A stretch of 64,000 bases of DNA from Pseudoips prasinana (Eukaryota; Arthropoda; Insecta; Lepidoptera; Nolidae), in contig OX621241.1 of the NCBI GenBank assembly GCA_951640165.1, forward strand, positions 14,017,001 through 14,081,000, in the 5' to 3' direction. The notes below the pieces were generated by a model. It did no database searches. It was not told the DNA's origin and worked only from the letters and a program-made list of their open reading frames with translations. Shown here one piece after another: positions 53,703 to 63,879 of this stretch (positions within the stretch are counted from its first letter, which is position 1; every line of letters starts with the position of its first letter). A program made the translations under genes and the position numbers.

Positions 53703-53994
53703 CATCATCATCATCATATCAGCCAAAAGACGTCCACTGCTGGACAAAGGCCTCCCCCAAAGATCTCCACATTTGCCGGTCTTGTGCTATTCGCATCCGG
53801 CAGTTTCCAGCGACCCGCACAAGATCATCCCCCATTTGATGATTTCTGCCCCAACGGCCGTCGGATCTACGAGCTATGTGCCCCGCCCACTGCCACTTTA
53901 GTTTTGCAATTCTTCGGGCTATGTCGGTGACTTTGGTTCGCCTGCGGATTTCGACATTTCTGATTCGATCCCGCAGGGAAACTCCGAGCAATCA
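53703..53994 (-). mobile_element. RTE LINE, 292-bp insertion with target-site duplication
   Basis: The (CATCAT)n end at 53703 starts the 3' terminus. 'tttaggt' flanks both sides (53696-53702 and 53995-54001). The minus-strand frame 53991-53719 keeps 'GVSLRDRIRN', 'AGHIARRSDGRWGR' and 'GEAFVQQW', but about 40 codons between 'GRWGR' and 'DDLVRVAG' are mostly missing in comparison with 24718-25164. It is 5'-truncated and internally deleted. Confidence 0.92.
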
Positions 53995-54001
53995 TTTAGG
54001 T

Positions 54002-54479
54002 ACCTAAATTATATTTGAATTGTGCATTGTAAGATAAGGTAAAGAATATTTCCCTTATCTACAACGACTTCTTCAGGAAGCAAAGGAGTAAGAAAATAAA
54101 ACGCTTTAGTAACTATGCAATTGCGGAATTATAAAACCGCCGTAGTTATTATAATTATATAGCAATATCAACAACAACATGTAATAGAAATATTCACTAT
54201 AGCGTCATTTGCACTGACGATATTTTTACTGAGATTATAATATTATATAATATTATGATATCATGACTTGCATAAAAAAGGTACATAACAACTAATAAAT
54301 CACTAGACTATCAAGCTCATAATAACTAGTCAGGTAAGTTTTAGCTTTAGCCTATCATAATATATAAAAAGCAGTTGTTACCTAAAGACTTTTTATTTGA
54401 AACCTATAATTAAGCTCAATCAAAATTTAAACATACAAATAGGTAACAAACTCAGTGTCTTCACACATTAACGTAGAGC
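54002..54479. other. AT-rich DNA
   Basis: Nothing recognised. Confidence 0.4.
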
Positions 54480-54640
54480 GACAGTTACATAAATTGACCC
54501 TAAAAATCGACCCTCTCATGATATCAGCGTCATTAACCGCCGTGAACCGACGTTCGAAGGACAAAGGAAGTTCGAACCCTCTGGCGCCTATTACTTAGTT
54601 TAAGTAATCGGCGCCATTCATGTATTAACTGGTTTCAAAG
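54480..54640 (+). repeat. Repeat family F
   Basis: Shares 'cgtcattaaccgcc', 'attgaccctaaaaa' and 'ttacttagttta' with 7440 and 59640. Confidence 0.5.
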
Positions 54641-54737
54641 GGTGGTTATTTATTAGGCTGTATGTTTTTTTATATGTATGTAACATGAAATCTCCCTTGT
54701 TTGTGAACCAATTGTGTTAATTCTTTTTTAATCGTGA

Positions 54738-55075
54738 TTTCGGGTCGTGGGTTTGATTCCCTCCCAGTACAGATATTTGTGTGTATGAACATGTCTGTTT
54801 GTCCCGAGTCTGGGTATAATTATCTGTATAGGTACCTATGTATTTACAAAAGAAAAGTCGTATATGTAGCACAGACGCCAGCATATCCAGCTACCCCAAT
54901 CTGTCAAATTTCATATATAGATTTTCAACTTTATTACATAAGTATAAGGTTCACTTTCAATTGGGGAAATATGACAGAATGGGATAGTTTGATGTCGTCT
55001 GTACATCAGTTATGTAGTTTCTATAATACAAGCTCTGCTTGGTTTGCGATCAAATGGCCTTGGATTATTATTTCT
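54738..55075 (+). mobile_element. SINE family B, split by MITE H
   Basis: It starts within the head ('gatttcgggtcgtgggtttg') and continues 'atgaacatgtctgtttgtcc'. It is interrupted at 54870-55003, then resumes 'cagttatgtagtttctataa' and 'tacaagctctgcttggttt'. The uninterrupted order is visible at 40505-40745. Confidence 0.88.
54870..55003. mobile_element. MITE H nested in a SINE
   Basis: Inverted ends 'cagacgccagcatatc' and a shortened 'gatgtcgtctg' on the right (5 bp of the TIR lost). The right flank is TA, the left mutated to CA. Being inside family B, it is the younger of the two. Confidence 0.85.
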
Positions 55076-55650
55076 AGATGACCTATGAACCCCAATCGCA
55101 TCAATCGAAGAAATGAAAACTGGTAACCCCTCCAAATTGTTTAACTGAATTCAAAAACAAATGGATAGCGTAAAAATATTCTACCAAACAAAATTTTAAG
55201 AGTTCTCAATTTTATTCTTACGAATGCAGCTGAACATGAAATACGAATAAAACTATTATGCAAACAGTCTAACTTGAACGTATGAACAATTGGAGGTTTA
55301 CGCGCGAAGTTTTCTAACTTTGAAGTTCGAGAGAGCGAATTTTGATGCTCCAATGTCGTCTCGATTCTCTTTATGTGGCTCTATCACGGGAATAGTTCCG
55401 TTATATGTAAAATTTTGCTGTTCATTATGATCGTTACGATCGTTACCACGAACTTCTCTCGTATCTTTAAATTTTATGAGTTTTAAGTATTTGATATCAC
55501 TCGTCCTTCGAATAAAGTATAGAAACTAATAAACCGTTCCGTTATGTTTAAACTCGAACTATTAATTTCGATTAGTCCTACTGAGGTTTTCCGTTCATTA
55601 AAATTTTATTATACTTCATGTCCAAAGTCCAACCAAACCAAACCAAACCA
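55076..55650. other. AT-rich DNA
   Basis: Nothing recognised. Confidence 0.4.
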
Positions 55651-55799
55651 TAGTCACCGATATAGCCCGAAGAACTGCAAAACTGAAGTGGCAGTGGGCG
55701 GGATAGATAGCTCCTAGAACCGACAGCCGTTTGGGCAGGAGATTTGGGGGAGGCCTTTGTCCTGTAGTGCACGTGTTTCAGCTGATGATGATGATGATG
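55651..55799 (+). mobile_element. RTE LINE 3' stub (plus)
   Basis: 'gtcaccgatatagcccgaag' and 'aactgaagtggcagtgggcg' encode the 'VTDIARR...LKWQWAG' part. A deletion joins this to 'gggggaggcctttgtcctgt', and (GATGAT)n ends it. No target-site duplication was seen. Confidence 0.8.
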
Positions 55800-57018
55800 T
55801 CTAGCGTCCTTCCATCAAAATACAGAAACTGCTTCAGGACCAGTTATAATATATTTAGAGGAATATAAAACAAGAAAGGTGTTTTATTTTGGCTCAAATA
55901 ACGACGTTTATACAATCAATAATAACTACAATCAAGTACAATTTCGTAATAAACTCATCAAATACTACTTAACACTACTCGCAATAAAATATCAGTAATC
56001 ACAAAAGAAATACTATTTATTGTTACGCTTGGTTTATTTTTTATAATAACTGAAACTAACCAAGAACGCCACATAAAAACATAAATAGGACACCCTATTT
56101 GTGGCATTGCATAAAGTAGTATTAACGGAAACCGATTCTTAATCACAACCTGAAGGCAACAACTTTGGCGCTTCCATGGTAGAATACCTGTGGTTTTAGA
56201 AGCAAATAACACATTTATTTAAAATAACTAAATCTTACTATAGAAGTGTTATTTAAACATAAATTACAAGGCAAAATAAAATGATAATAAGTAACATAAT
56301 TAAATTACTAAAGAATGTTACAATTTGATTTGAATTTGAAGGTTTCATGCACGTAATGAATGCTACGCTATGTTACCCACCCACCACTTTGGCATACCTG
56401 TAAATGACGTCTAGTAACTTAAAAACTTATAAAAATATATTTACTTTTTAAATTGTGTTCTAAATTTCTTGTTCTTCTACACAATTTTATTAAATTTTAA
56501 TACAATTTTAAATCACTTTACTTGCTCCTTTTTCGCTTTAACCCAGACGGCATAAACAGCATTTTCCACAAAATAATAAAAATCAACTGCAGCTGAGGTG
56601 AGAAATTCAACTTTAGTGTACTAAAACGAGTAAATTGTGCAGTTTGCGTGTGCGATGTAACTATGATATTGTAGTTCTAAAGGTCTGAGTAACCTTGTAA
56701 GTCAGTTTTATAGTTTGATTAGCCTTGGGTATATCAATGCATTTCTCTACTTTGTTCAACTAAGAATGCAACCATTTTCCTTGGAATCAAAAGGATGAAA
56801 ACGTGTTTGAGTTTCTGATATGAGATCTTGATCTCTAAATTTATATTTCTAAATTTCCCTTTTTATATCTATACGTTCGGGATGTTAGATAAGTTATCGG
56901 TGCCTATTCTCGAAGTCAGTAGTCCATTATTTTTAGGTTACCATCAATATATACAAAGTAGAAAATCAGGAAAAATACAGTATTATTCGGGTTACCAAAA
57001 TTACGATCGCGTGACGGT
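55800..57018. other. AT-rich DNA
   Basis: A few compositional open frames only. Confidence 0.4.
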
Positions 57019-57020
57019 CA

Positions 57021-57252
57021 CCGTAGCCTAGTTGGTAGTGCTCCTGCCTACGAAGCTGGTGGTCCTGGGTTCGAATCCCGGTAAGTGCAAATATTTGTGT
57101 GATGAGCACGAATATTTGTTATTGAGTCATGGATGTTTTCTATGTTTTTAAGTATTTATCACTCTCTATATGTATGTATATCGTCGCCTGGTACCCATAG
57201 TACAAGCTTTGCTTAGTTTGGGGCTAGGATGATCTGTGTGACATTGTCACTA
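57021..57252 (+). mobile_element. SINE family A
   Basis: Head 'ccgtagcctagttggtagtg' with B box 'ggttcgaatcc', end 'gtgtgacattgtc', followed by an A-rich tail (57259-57281). Nearly identical to 13758. Confidence 0.9.
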
Positions 57253-57674
57253 GATATAAAAAAAAAAATAAAAAAAAAACTATAACCTTTTACGATTGTT
57301 ATAGCTTCTGATTTTATTACGTTTAGTTTCTAATGGTGATTCTGAAAGTTTGAAGGAAGTTCACTTACTATCGAACGTCAACAACTGCAATTAATAATAA
57401 AATTAGACAGTGTACAGTCGTAACTAATCGCAACGAAATAATAACCTACACTACTATAATGCGTATATTTAGACAAAAGTGATTGCTACGTGACCTAGAA
57501 ACGATACTAATGCCCAATAAAATCTTTTTTATTTTTTTACACGACGTTTACAGTTAGTCGAAGTTGCTTGCTCAGTTTCATCGTGCATTAGACGCTAGCG
57601 AGGGCTCGAGCCGTCTATGGAATAAGACCAAACTAAGTAACTCGCGACTTCTTTGGTTGACGAACGTTGACTAA
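57253..57674. other. Unassigned DNA
   Basis: Nothing recognised. Confidence 0.4.
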
Positions 57675-58470
57675 GGACGGTAAAGTACTTGGGGCACGCC
57701 ACAATAGTGGCGGTAAGACCCATCATGGAGGAATGGCTGGAGAGAAGGCACGGCGCCCTCACTTATCGGCTTACGCAGGTACTCTCGGATCATGGGTGCT
57801 TCGGGAAGTACCTGCATCGCATAGGCCGAGAAGAGACGCCTGGTTGTCACCATTGTGGTGGCCCGGTTGACACGGCGCTTCACACATTGGTGGAATGCCC
57901 AGCTTGGGAGACACAGCGCCGTGTTCTCGGGGCTGCAATGGGTGCGGTTGACATCTCGCTTGCAACGGTGACCAAATTCATGGTTGCGAGCGAGAATGCC
58001 TGGAGTATCGTCGCCACCTTTTGCGAGGAGGTGATGGTAGCAAAAGAGGTGGCGGAGCGAGAACGGGAGGCATTGTCTTCCCGCCCAACCCGCGCTAGGA
58101 GAACCGGGCGTCGGAGGGCGCATATCGCCAATCTCCGGCCTCCATGAGGAGAGGCCTGCGGATGGTGGACATGGGGCAGTCCACCATCCGACCAGAATAG
58201 GCCCGAGACGGTGGCGCGCCGTGTTCGCGCGCGCCTCTCTTGAAGAGGGGGATATGGATGTCCCCAACAAAAGTGAGGCTCACTGAAAAGTGAGCCAGCA
58301 CCTGTCCAGGCTGCGGTGAATGCGCGAGCGAATCCCGTGGTCTGGACTAAAGGTGGCTGAGGAACACCGTGGGGTTTTAGTCGGTAAACCCAGCCCTACC
58401 ATCTGGCTGGGAGTCCGACATACCCCGTCGCTTCCCCAGCGGCGGGACGATCCATAAAGGATTTCCCCAC

Positions 58471-58511
<41 letters not shown>

Positions 58512-58526
58512 ACGGTAAAGTACTTG
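57675..58526 (+). mobile_element. R1-clade LINE, 5'-truncated, with 17-bp target-site duplication
   Basis: 'ggacggtaaagtacttg' occurs at 57675-57691 and again at 58510-58526, exactly bracketing the element. The insert (57692-58509) has the C-terminal end of the reverse-transcriptase ORF, a 3' UTR with 'ggggttttagtcggtaaacc' and 'gagtccgacataccccgtcg', and a 37-base poly(A). Strong G+C compared with the flanks marks it as foreign to the AT-rich background. The clean poly(A) and perfect duplication indicate a recent event. Confidence 0.95.
57692..58147 (+). pseudogene. R1-clade RT C-terminal domain
   Basis: About 150 codons remain and are uninterrupted. 'LTYRLTQVLSDHGCFGKYLH' leads to a C-X2-C-X8-H-X4-C zinc knuckle in 'CHHCGGPVDTALHTLVEC'. 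Then 'AWETQRRVLGAAMG' and a basic, Glu/Arg-rich tail 'EREREALSSRPTRARRTGRR' follow before the stop at 58145-58147. This order is the end of R1/RT1-type retrotransposon ORF2 in moths and butterflies. The frame opens at the truncation point and has no start of its own. Endonuclease and RT palm are missing, so no activity is expected. Confidence 0.9.
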
Positions 58527-59184
58527 AAGATGTATGAAAGGGTTTATTTTAGGGACATTCTGTGAAACTGCTGCACTACGTTAATGTATGCGGATGCAGG
58601 CCGCTTATCTGATTGAGGATCACAAGGAGCATTGACGGTCATGTTGTCTGTTTGAAGTTATTAGCCAAAGGACGGAGTCCGTTCCCGTTCGGCAGAAAAA
58701 TTGTAATAGACCGGCTCTAGTAGTACGTTTGTTGTATAATATTAAATGAATGAAACAAAACATTTCTTAAATTGACCCATTTGTAAGTAGATACTAATTT
58801 GTTTTTGTCTATATTGTATCTGGCTGCTTTTGCAGCTGCTCTACCTACGTATATGCGTTTGTCCACGCACAATAAGTTCCGCGGAAATTCTTATTATTCG
58901 TGCGTAAACATAGGTCACTTTCTATTTGTGGAGATTGTGATAATCTGATGAAATGAGCAAACCAACACGACCAAGAGTAATCAGGCGCATGATCAACGCT
59001 TTAACACGCTTTCCGGGGTTAGATAGTGTACCGTTTACTTCCTGAATGCAGGCTGCTACTAAGAATTCTGTGCTAGAAAACCGAATAAATCCTTTTAGAC
59101 CGACGCAAGAATCAAACATGAAACCTCGCCATCTATACAAATGAATCATTAAAACTATACCTACATACACTGCTTACCTTAGAT
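58527..59184. other. Unassigned DNA
   Basis: Nothing recognised. Confidence 0.4.
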
Positions 59185-59368
59185 TGCACGTGTGGCGTAG
59201 CGGCTAAGATAGTCGCCTTGCCGCTTCGTATCGCGGGTTCGAGTCCCGCACCGGACAACTATTTGTGTGACCCATAAATAGTTGTTCTGAGTCTGGATTT
59301 TGTAAAGTTTGTAAAGTACCCCGCGACGCAGGGATTAGATTCCCTAATGCGGGCGTTGTCTTTAAATA
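59185..59368 (+). mobile_element. SINE family C
   Basis: Head 'gcacgtgtggcgtagcggct', B box 'ggttcgagtcc', 'gttctgagtctgga' and 'aaagtaccccgcgacgcagg'. About 20 bp of the body ('tgtaattagtgttcgtctg' region) is missing. Confidence 0.88.
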
Positions 59369-59639
59369 TAAAAAAAAACAAATACCTTACGGATATGTAG
59401 TTATAAACTGCTTACTTATTAACTGAATGTAAGTATTATACGAATTTATTATTATTACCTCTATTAATGAACGACGTTTTATCTTCAACAATATCTTAAA
59501 GTTGACTACAAACGTCGATGGTATGCTGATCGCAATCTCTGTAACTAGAGAACAAAGGATATAAAAATAAATTGTCGACGACACAAGAAACTATTAACAT
59601 GGATACGGCAAATTTATCGTATGTCGCTGTTAAGAACAG

Positions 59640-59835
59640 AAATAAAATACTCCATATTTACATATTTATACATTGCTCCACGTAACACTCTGTTTCCACG
59701 TCACTAACTGCCCTGAGCCGAGGATCGGTCTTATCTGGGATTGGTTATTTAGTTTGTAGTATTTTTTTTCTTGCTAGAAGTCTTGAGCCGCCGCTTCCTT
59801 GCAATGCTCTGTGAAGCAATAAAAGCCTCATACGC
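59640..59835 (+). repeat. Repeat family F, uninterrupted
   Basis: 'cactaactgccctgagccga', 'ttatttagtttgtagt', 'ttgctagaagtcttgagcc' and 'tgaagcaataaaagcctca' run without a break, whereas in the 7440 copy a SINE sits between the halves. Confidence 0.6.
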
Positions 59836-60049
59836 TAACTATAAAAGTTATATAAATATATAACTATAAAAGTTATATATTTATATAGAACCCAGATATG
59901 ATGGAATTAACTTTCAAGAAACATCAAACAAGTGAATCTAATTACAAATAAAAGTAAAATAAAAACAAAACCACCAATAAGGAAAATAAAATTATAAAAC
60001 AATCGGCAAACTTGCTGCTAAATTTGCTTTCTTTTATGCAACTTAAGGT
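59836..60049. repeat. Short AT tandem/palindromic repeat
   Basis: 'aactataaaagttatat' occurs twice at about 59837-59883 with 'aaatata' between. The unit is itself palindromic ('aactataaaagtt'). Confidence 0.5.
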
Positions 60050-60290
60050 TGAAACCACTGCTGGACAAAGGCTTCCAACAAAAATCTCTACGATCGCTGG
60101 TTTTGCGCTAACCACTCTCCAGCGATCATTGACTCATCTTGTAGGGGCCCTGATCACGCTGCGCCTTCCGATTCTTTGTGGCCACTTGACAACCTTTCTG
60201 TATCAGCGACTGTAGCTTCTCCATGCAATGTAGCCCTTCCTACTGCCATTTCACTTTGGTTCACCTGCAGATCTCGTCAGGCCGGGGGCT
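60050..60290 (-). pseudogene. Decayed RTE LINE fragment
   Basis: 'actgctggacaaaggc', 'atctctacgatcgctggttt' and 'atcttgtaggggccctgatc' align on the minus strand with the RTE C-terminal region. Many substitutions and deletions, no tail. A Helitron starts 12 bp beyond. Confidence 0.75.
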
Positions 60291-60302
60291 GGTATGTCCA
60301 TA

Positions 60303-60611
60303 TCTATACATATAATAAAATCGTAGGAAAGTCAAAACTGTACATTGAATATGTTTTTTAAAGGATACTTGGGGCGTGATCTACAATGGATATCAAAGCC
60401 AAAAATATACTTTTTAGAATTTTTGTCCGTATGTCTGTTTGTCTGTATGTATGTCCAGGCTAAACTCAAAAAGTAGTACATGGATTTACTTCAAATTTTG
60501 CATGAATATTACTAAGAGGTCGGGTCAACATATAGGCTACATATAATCGCGCTATCACCTACGGGGGAGGTGCTGTGATAATTTATAAAAATTATCGCGG
60601 GGCACAGCTAG
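60303..60611 (+). mobile_element. Non-autonomous Helitron, long form
   Basis: A|TC at 60302/60303 and CTAG|T at 60611/60612. The 3' hairpin arm is damaged ('attatcgcgg' replaces 'acgcgggtaaaaccgcgg'). Body almost identical to 16955. Confidence 0.9.
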
Positions 60612-60812
60612 TACCATCTATTATGGATTCTAGTTCATAGTATATATGTAAATATATTGTATACCTACCTACTATAACTATTCAGATAAAACTTGATCTC
60701 GGTTATCAAGCGCGTTGAAATATCTGGTTATACGTTTAAGAGCTAATAAAGTTCTACAGACATTTACATAAACATGCAGATGTGTGCTTCAAATTACTTT
60801 TGCTTGTCTGCT

Positions 60813-60968
60813 CATATGGCGCAATGGTTATGGTAGGCGCTCAAGTTTGATGTCATTTTTTAAGGTTAATCAACAAATAGTTGTCATGTTGTCATTTTTA
60901 GTCTCGTTGTGCTACAGTCCCCCGCGATACAGGGATCTATCTCCTTCGAACAAGCGTTGATTAAAAAA
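60813..60968 (+). mobile_element. Degenerate SINE family C
   Basis: 'catatggcgcaatggttatg' and 'cagtcccccgcgatacaggg' are the only clear blocks. The B box is lost. Confidence 0.5.
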
Positions 60969-61019
60969 AACTATACCCGCTAAATTTTTAAACCTTTTTT
61001 AAAAGTAAATCAAGTGTTA

Positions 61020-61185
61020 TCATACAAATATTATAAAGGCGAAAGTTTGTGAGTGTGTGAGTGTGTATATTTACCGAACGGAGTTTGATGAAAATTAGTA
61101 GTAATATAGCTTATACATATATCCGAATAACACATATGCTATAATTTATAAATTTTAACGGGCGTAAACTGCGGGGTACAGCTAG
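61020..61185 (+). mobile_element. Non-autonomous Helitron, short form
   Basis: Starts TC, continues 'aatattataaaggcgaaagt' and 'ttgtgagtgtgtgagtgtgt', and ends 'gcggggtacag' CTAG|T. It is the best-preserved short form. Confidence 0.85.
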
Positions 61186-61779
61186 TGTTGAATAAAACGA
61201 ATTTACAAATATATTAACGTAATTTCGTAAACAAATTTGGGTTCAAAATTTTAGTTTTATAGCATTATTCGCGATACAAAGCGTAAATCTAATCCCAAAA
61301 TGGGAAATCCGAACACAGTACAGTACAGCCTGTTTCACACCAATCCAACTCGCACTTGTCCTTTTTTCCAGGGCTACAAATATAAAACTTATCTACAGTA
61401 TTCGATTGTAAAAGATTCCAATTGAAAACGCGAGGATAGCTTTATGGCTATTTACGTCCTTCGAATTCACATCTAAACGTTTCGTTAGGAGAAAACAAAG
61501 CTATTCAGACGTGAATAAGTAATATCGGAGGTAATACTTGATATTGAATTCCTTTTAAGCGCTACATTTCTTATTATTTTCCTGTTGTCTTTTGAACTGG
61601 GAATGTTATAGCAGCACGTATGTATTAAGTCGTAGTGAAATGGGTCCGAGTTCTTTATCTGTGACTAATGACCTCTTTAATGTTGGACGCTGCGGGTAGC
61701 TCTAATGAAGACGGAAACAATAGCGAATTACGACTGAATATTTTGACTTCACAAATTTTATTGGTCATGAAAGGCGTGC
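61186..61779. other. Unassigned DNA
   Basis: A very strong acceptor-like tract 'cttgtccttttttccag' ends at about 61371, but the next donor is unclear and no open frame is convincing. Confidence 0.35.
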
Positions 61780-61910
61780 GGACGTCGCACTGGACAAAAT
61801 CCACTTCTACGTCTTCGTCTTGGGACGATATGCCATAATGGCCACGCTTGGCAGACGGGTTGGCGATAGCAGTATGTTTGTCATAACACTCAGTGAGACG
61901 CTACTGCTCA
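61780..61910 (-). mobile_element. Family E fragment (minus)
   Basis: 'atatgccataatggccacgc' and 'ttggcagacgggttggcgat' are the family E core in reverse. Confidence 0.65.
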
Positions 61911-61959
61911 TTCTCTAGTAGATATTGCCTCAAGACCCCCGGTGGTATATTTGTCGCTC

Positions 61960-62080
61960 TGTCTGAGTTTTTCCCTCTGGTACTTAGTTTTTAAAGTATT
62001 TCTAGTAAGACGGTTTGAACATGCATTCGCCCCAATAATCCGGTGCAGCAGTAAAATCTTCCTAACTATAAATAAGCGTT
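61960..62080 (+). repeat. Repeat family F fragment
   Basis: 'tggtacttagtttttaaagt', 'ctagtaagacggtttgaac' and 'gcagcagtaaaatcttccta' match the family F right half. Confidence 0.5.
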
Positions 62081-62418
62081 ATGTTAAAAATCTAAACTTG
62101 CCTTTAATTTTGAGACCACGCACACACATAATACTGATGCCTTCATCCTTAGAATATTTAATGATATACTAACCTACTTTATTTTGCAATCATTCATACT
62201 CATCTCCTAATACAGAAAAGTGTCACAATTCAATACATTAAAGAAGCGATGCCAACAATATCAAACCAGTCCCTTTCATAATAAATTCTGCCCATATTTG
62301 TCATTGCGTTCTTATAAAGCTTCATACACACTTAGTCTCCGCAGCTTACATGGCGCAACTAAACTAACAAATAAGTACCTACATCTACCTAGATAACCTA
62401 TATGCACACTATTGTCCC
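62081..62418. other. Unassigned DNA
   Basis: Nothing recognised. Confidence 0.4.
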
Positions 62419-63305
62419 AGTCCCTTGGTTCCTTGCGACTGTCCAGTTATTGCTAACACAAATAGCATTAAGTACCTTGGTGTTATTATCGATGAAACTC
62501 TATCTTTTAAACAACATATCCTTGCCTTGTCAAATCGTGTACGGAAACTCATATTCGTATTTAAAAAGCTACGGCATATTGCTGATTTGAAATTGATTAG
62601 ACTAGTCTATCAGGCATTATGTCAATCTATTATTCAATACTGCATTACTTCCTGGGGTGGTGCTCCAAAAACATTAATGTTAACCATTGAACGTGCCCAA
62701 AGAGCAATACTAAAAGTTACAACTTTTCGACCTTTCCTTTTTCCTACGTGCCTTCTGTATGAAAAATGCAACGTTTTAACTGTCCGCCAACTATTTATTA
62801 AACATGCAATTTTAAAACAACACACAACACTCACTTACAATGCTAACCTTACTAACACCAAGAGACGGAAAGATATTATCTGCACTAGTGCATCAGAGTC
62901 AAAGTTTATTTATACAAACAGATTTTATCCTTTTCTCGGACCATATCTTTACAATAAAATAAATAAGTCGCTATCTATATATAACCTTAACTATACAAAT
63001 TGTAATAAAATAGTCAGCAATTTTTTACAAAAATTGAGCTATGATGAGACTGAGGGATTATTTAGTATTCTAAAATAAGTTAATTTTTTTAACATTATAT
63101 CTTAGGTCTTTGAATTTGTATGTACAATTAAATATTGTTTTAAATTTTTAATAAAGAATAAGTATACCTTTTAAGCCGTTAGAACGCCTGTGGTACAGGT
63201 TTAACCTAGTACAGGCACAAATTGTCTATAGCTTAGTATTAATTATTTTAAAGTAAGTAGATATAATTTTGTACACATTATTTCTTGAATAAAATTTATT
63301 TATTA
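62419..63305 (+). mobile_element. 5'-truncated LINE of the CR1/Jockey assemblage
   Basis: The element has the C-terminal third of a reverse-transcriptase ORF, a 225-bp AT-rich 3' UTR and a microsatellite-like end 'tttatttattattattata' preceded by 'gaataaaattta'. No target-site duplication was found because the 5' boundary is indistinct. It is unrelated in sequence to the RTE and R1 copies, so at least four LINE lineages have been active here. Confidence 0.75.
62425..63078 (+). pseudogene. LINE reverse transcriptase C-terminus, 217 codons open
   Basis: The frame begins just after the RT palm: 'IKYLGVIIDETLSFKQHI' (15-32) is the conserved YLG region following the catalytic YxDD, which is lost. 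'ALSNRVRKLIFVFKKLRHIA', 'LVYQALCQSIIQYCITSWGG' and 'IERAQRAILKVTTFRPFLFP' form the thumb/connection region. The C-terminal end 'LSYDETEGLF' precedes a natural stop. It has no frameshift, so the copy is fairly young. The first Met is not a real start. I place it in the CR1/Jockey group (CR1, Kiri or Daphne-like) from the YLG-WGGAPK pattern, without certainty as to clade. Confidence 0.85.
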
Positions 63306-63645
63306 TTATTATATTATTATATCTATTAAATTAAATACCTTCGGTTCACGCAATTAGATTTCAAAACGGCTTGGGACATCAATCATCTGTTCCTAAATCT
63401 CTGTCGTGTCAAATACTGGCATTGTCCTTAAATGGATTGATAATTAATCTTGATCAGTCGAAAACCGGATTGGGCAGCAACAAAAACAGTGAATAATATA
63501 AAAGATTTCTACATATAAGTATAGGTTTTTGTAGGTTATCCTTGAAATATTTGAACAATTTAAAAAAAGTGACACTCAATAAAATTATATTGGACATAAA
63601 TGTATCAATAAATATCCGGGACAGCGGTGAAGGCGGTGAATATCA
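63306..63645. other. AT-rich DNA
   Basis: Nothing recognised. Confidence 0.4.
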
Positions 63646-63875
63646 GAATATAATCACCCCATCTCATCCTGTGGGGTAATAGAAGTCGGCCCGAGGGAAT
63701 ATCTACCAGAAGAAGGGCAGCAGCTTCTTTCTGACTACTATGACCATCTTACTGCGATCGCCAACCCGTTTGCCAAACGTGGCGATTATGGAATATCCCC
63801 CGAGATGATTCTTGGACAGACTTTGGCCCTGCAGTAGACTTTTTACAGCTGTTATGATGATAATGATAATGATCA
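63646..63875 (+). mobile_element. Family E element
   Basis: 'aatcaccccatctcatcctg', 'gaagggcagcagcttctttc', 'ctactatgaccatcttactg', 'gatcgccaacccgtttgcca' and a decayed tail 'tgcagtagactttttacagc' with 'gatgataatgataatgat'. Confidence 0.82.
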
Positions 63876-63879
63876 CACA

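Noticed and set aside
54318..54345. 'cag' joined to 'gtaagttt' as a second recursive splice site
   Set aside because: There is no pyrimidine tract upstream, unlike the site at 39985.
57671..58270. 199-codon minus-strand open frame
   Set aside because: Antisense to the R1-clade C-terminal domain. The high G+C of that element keeps several frames open.
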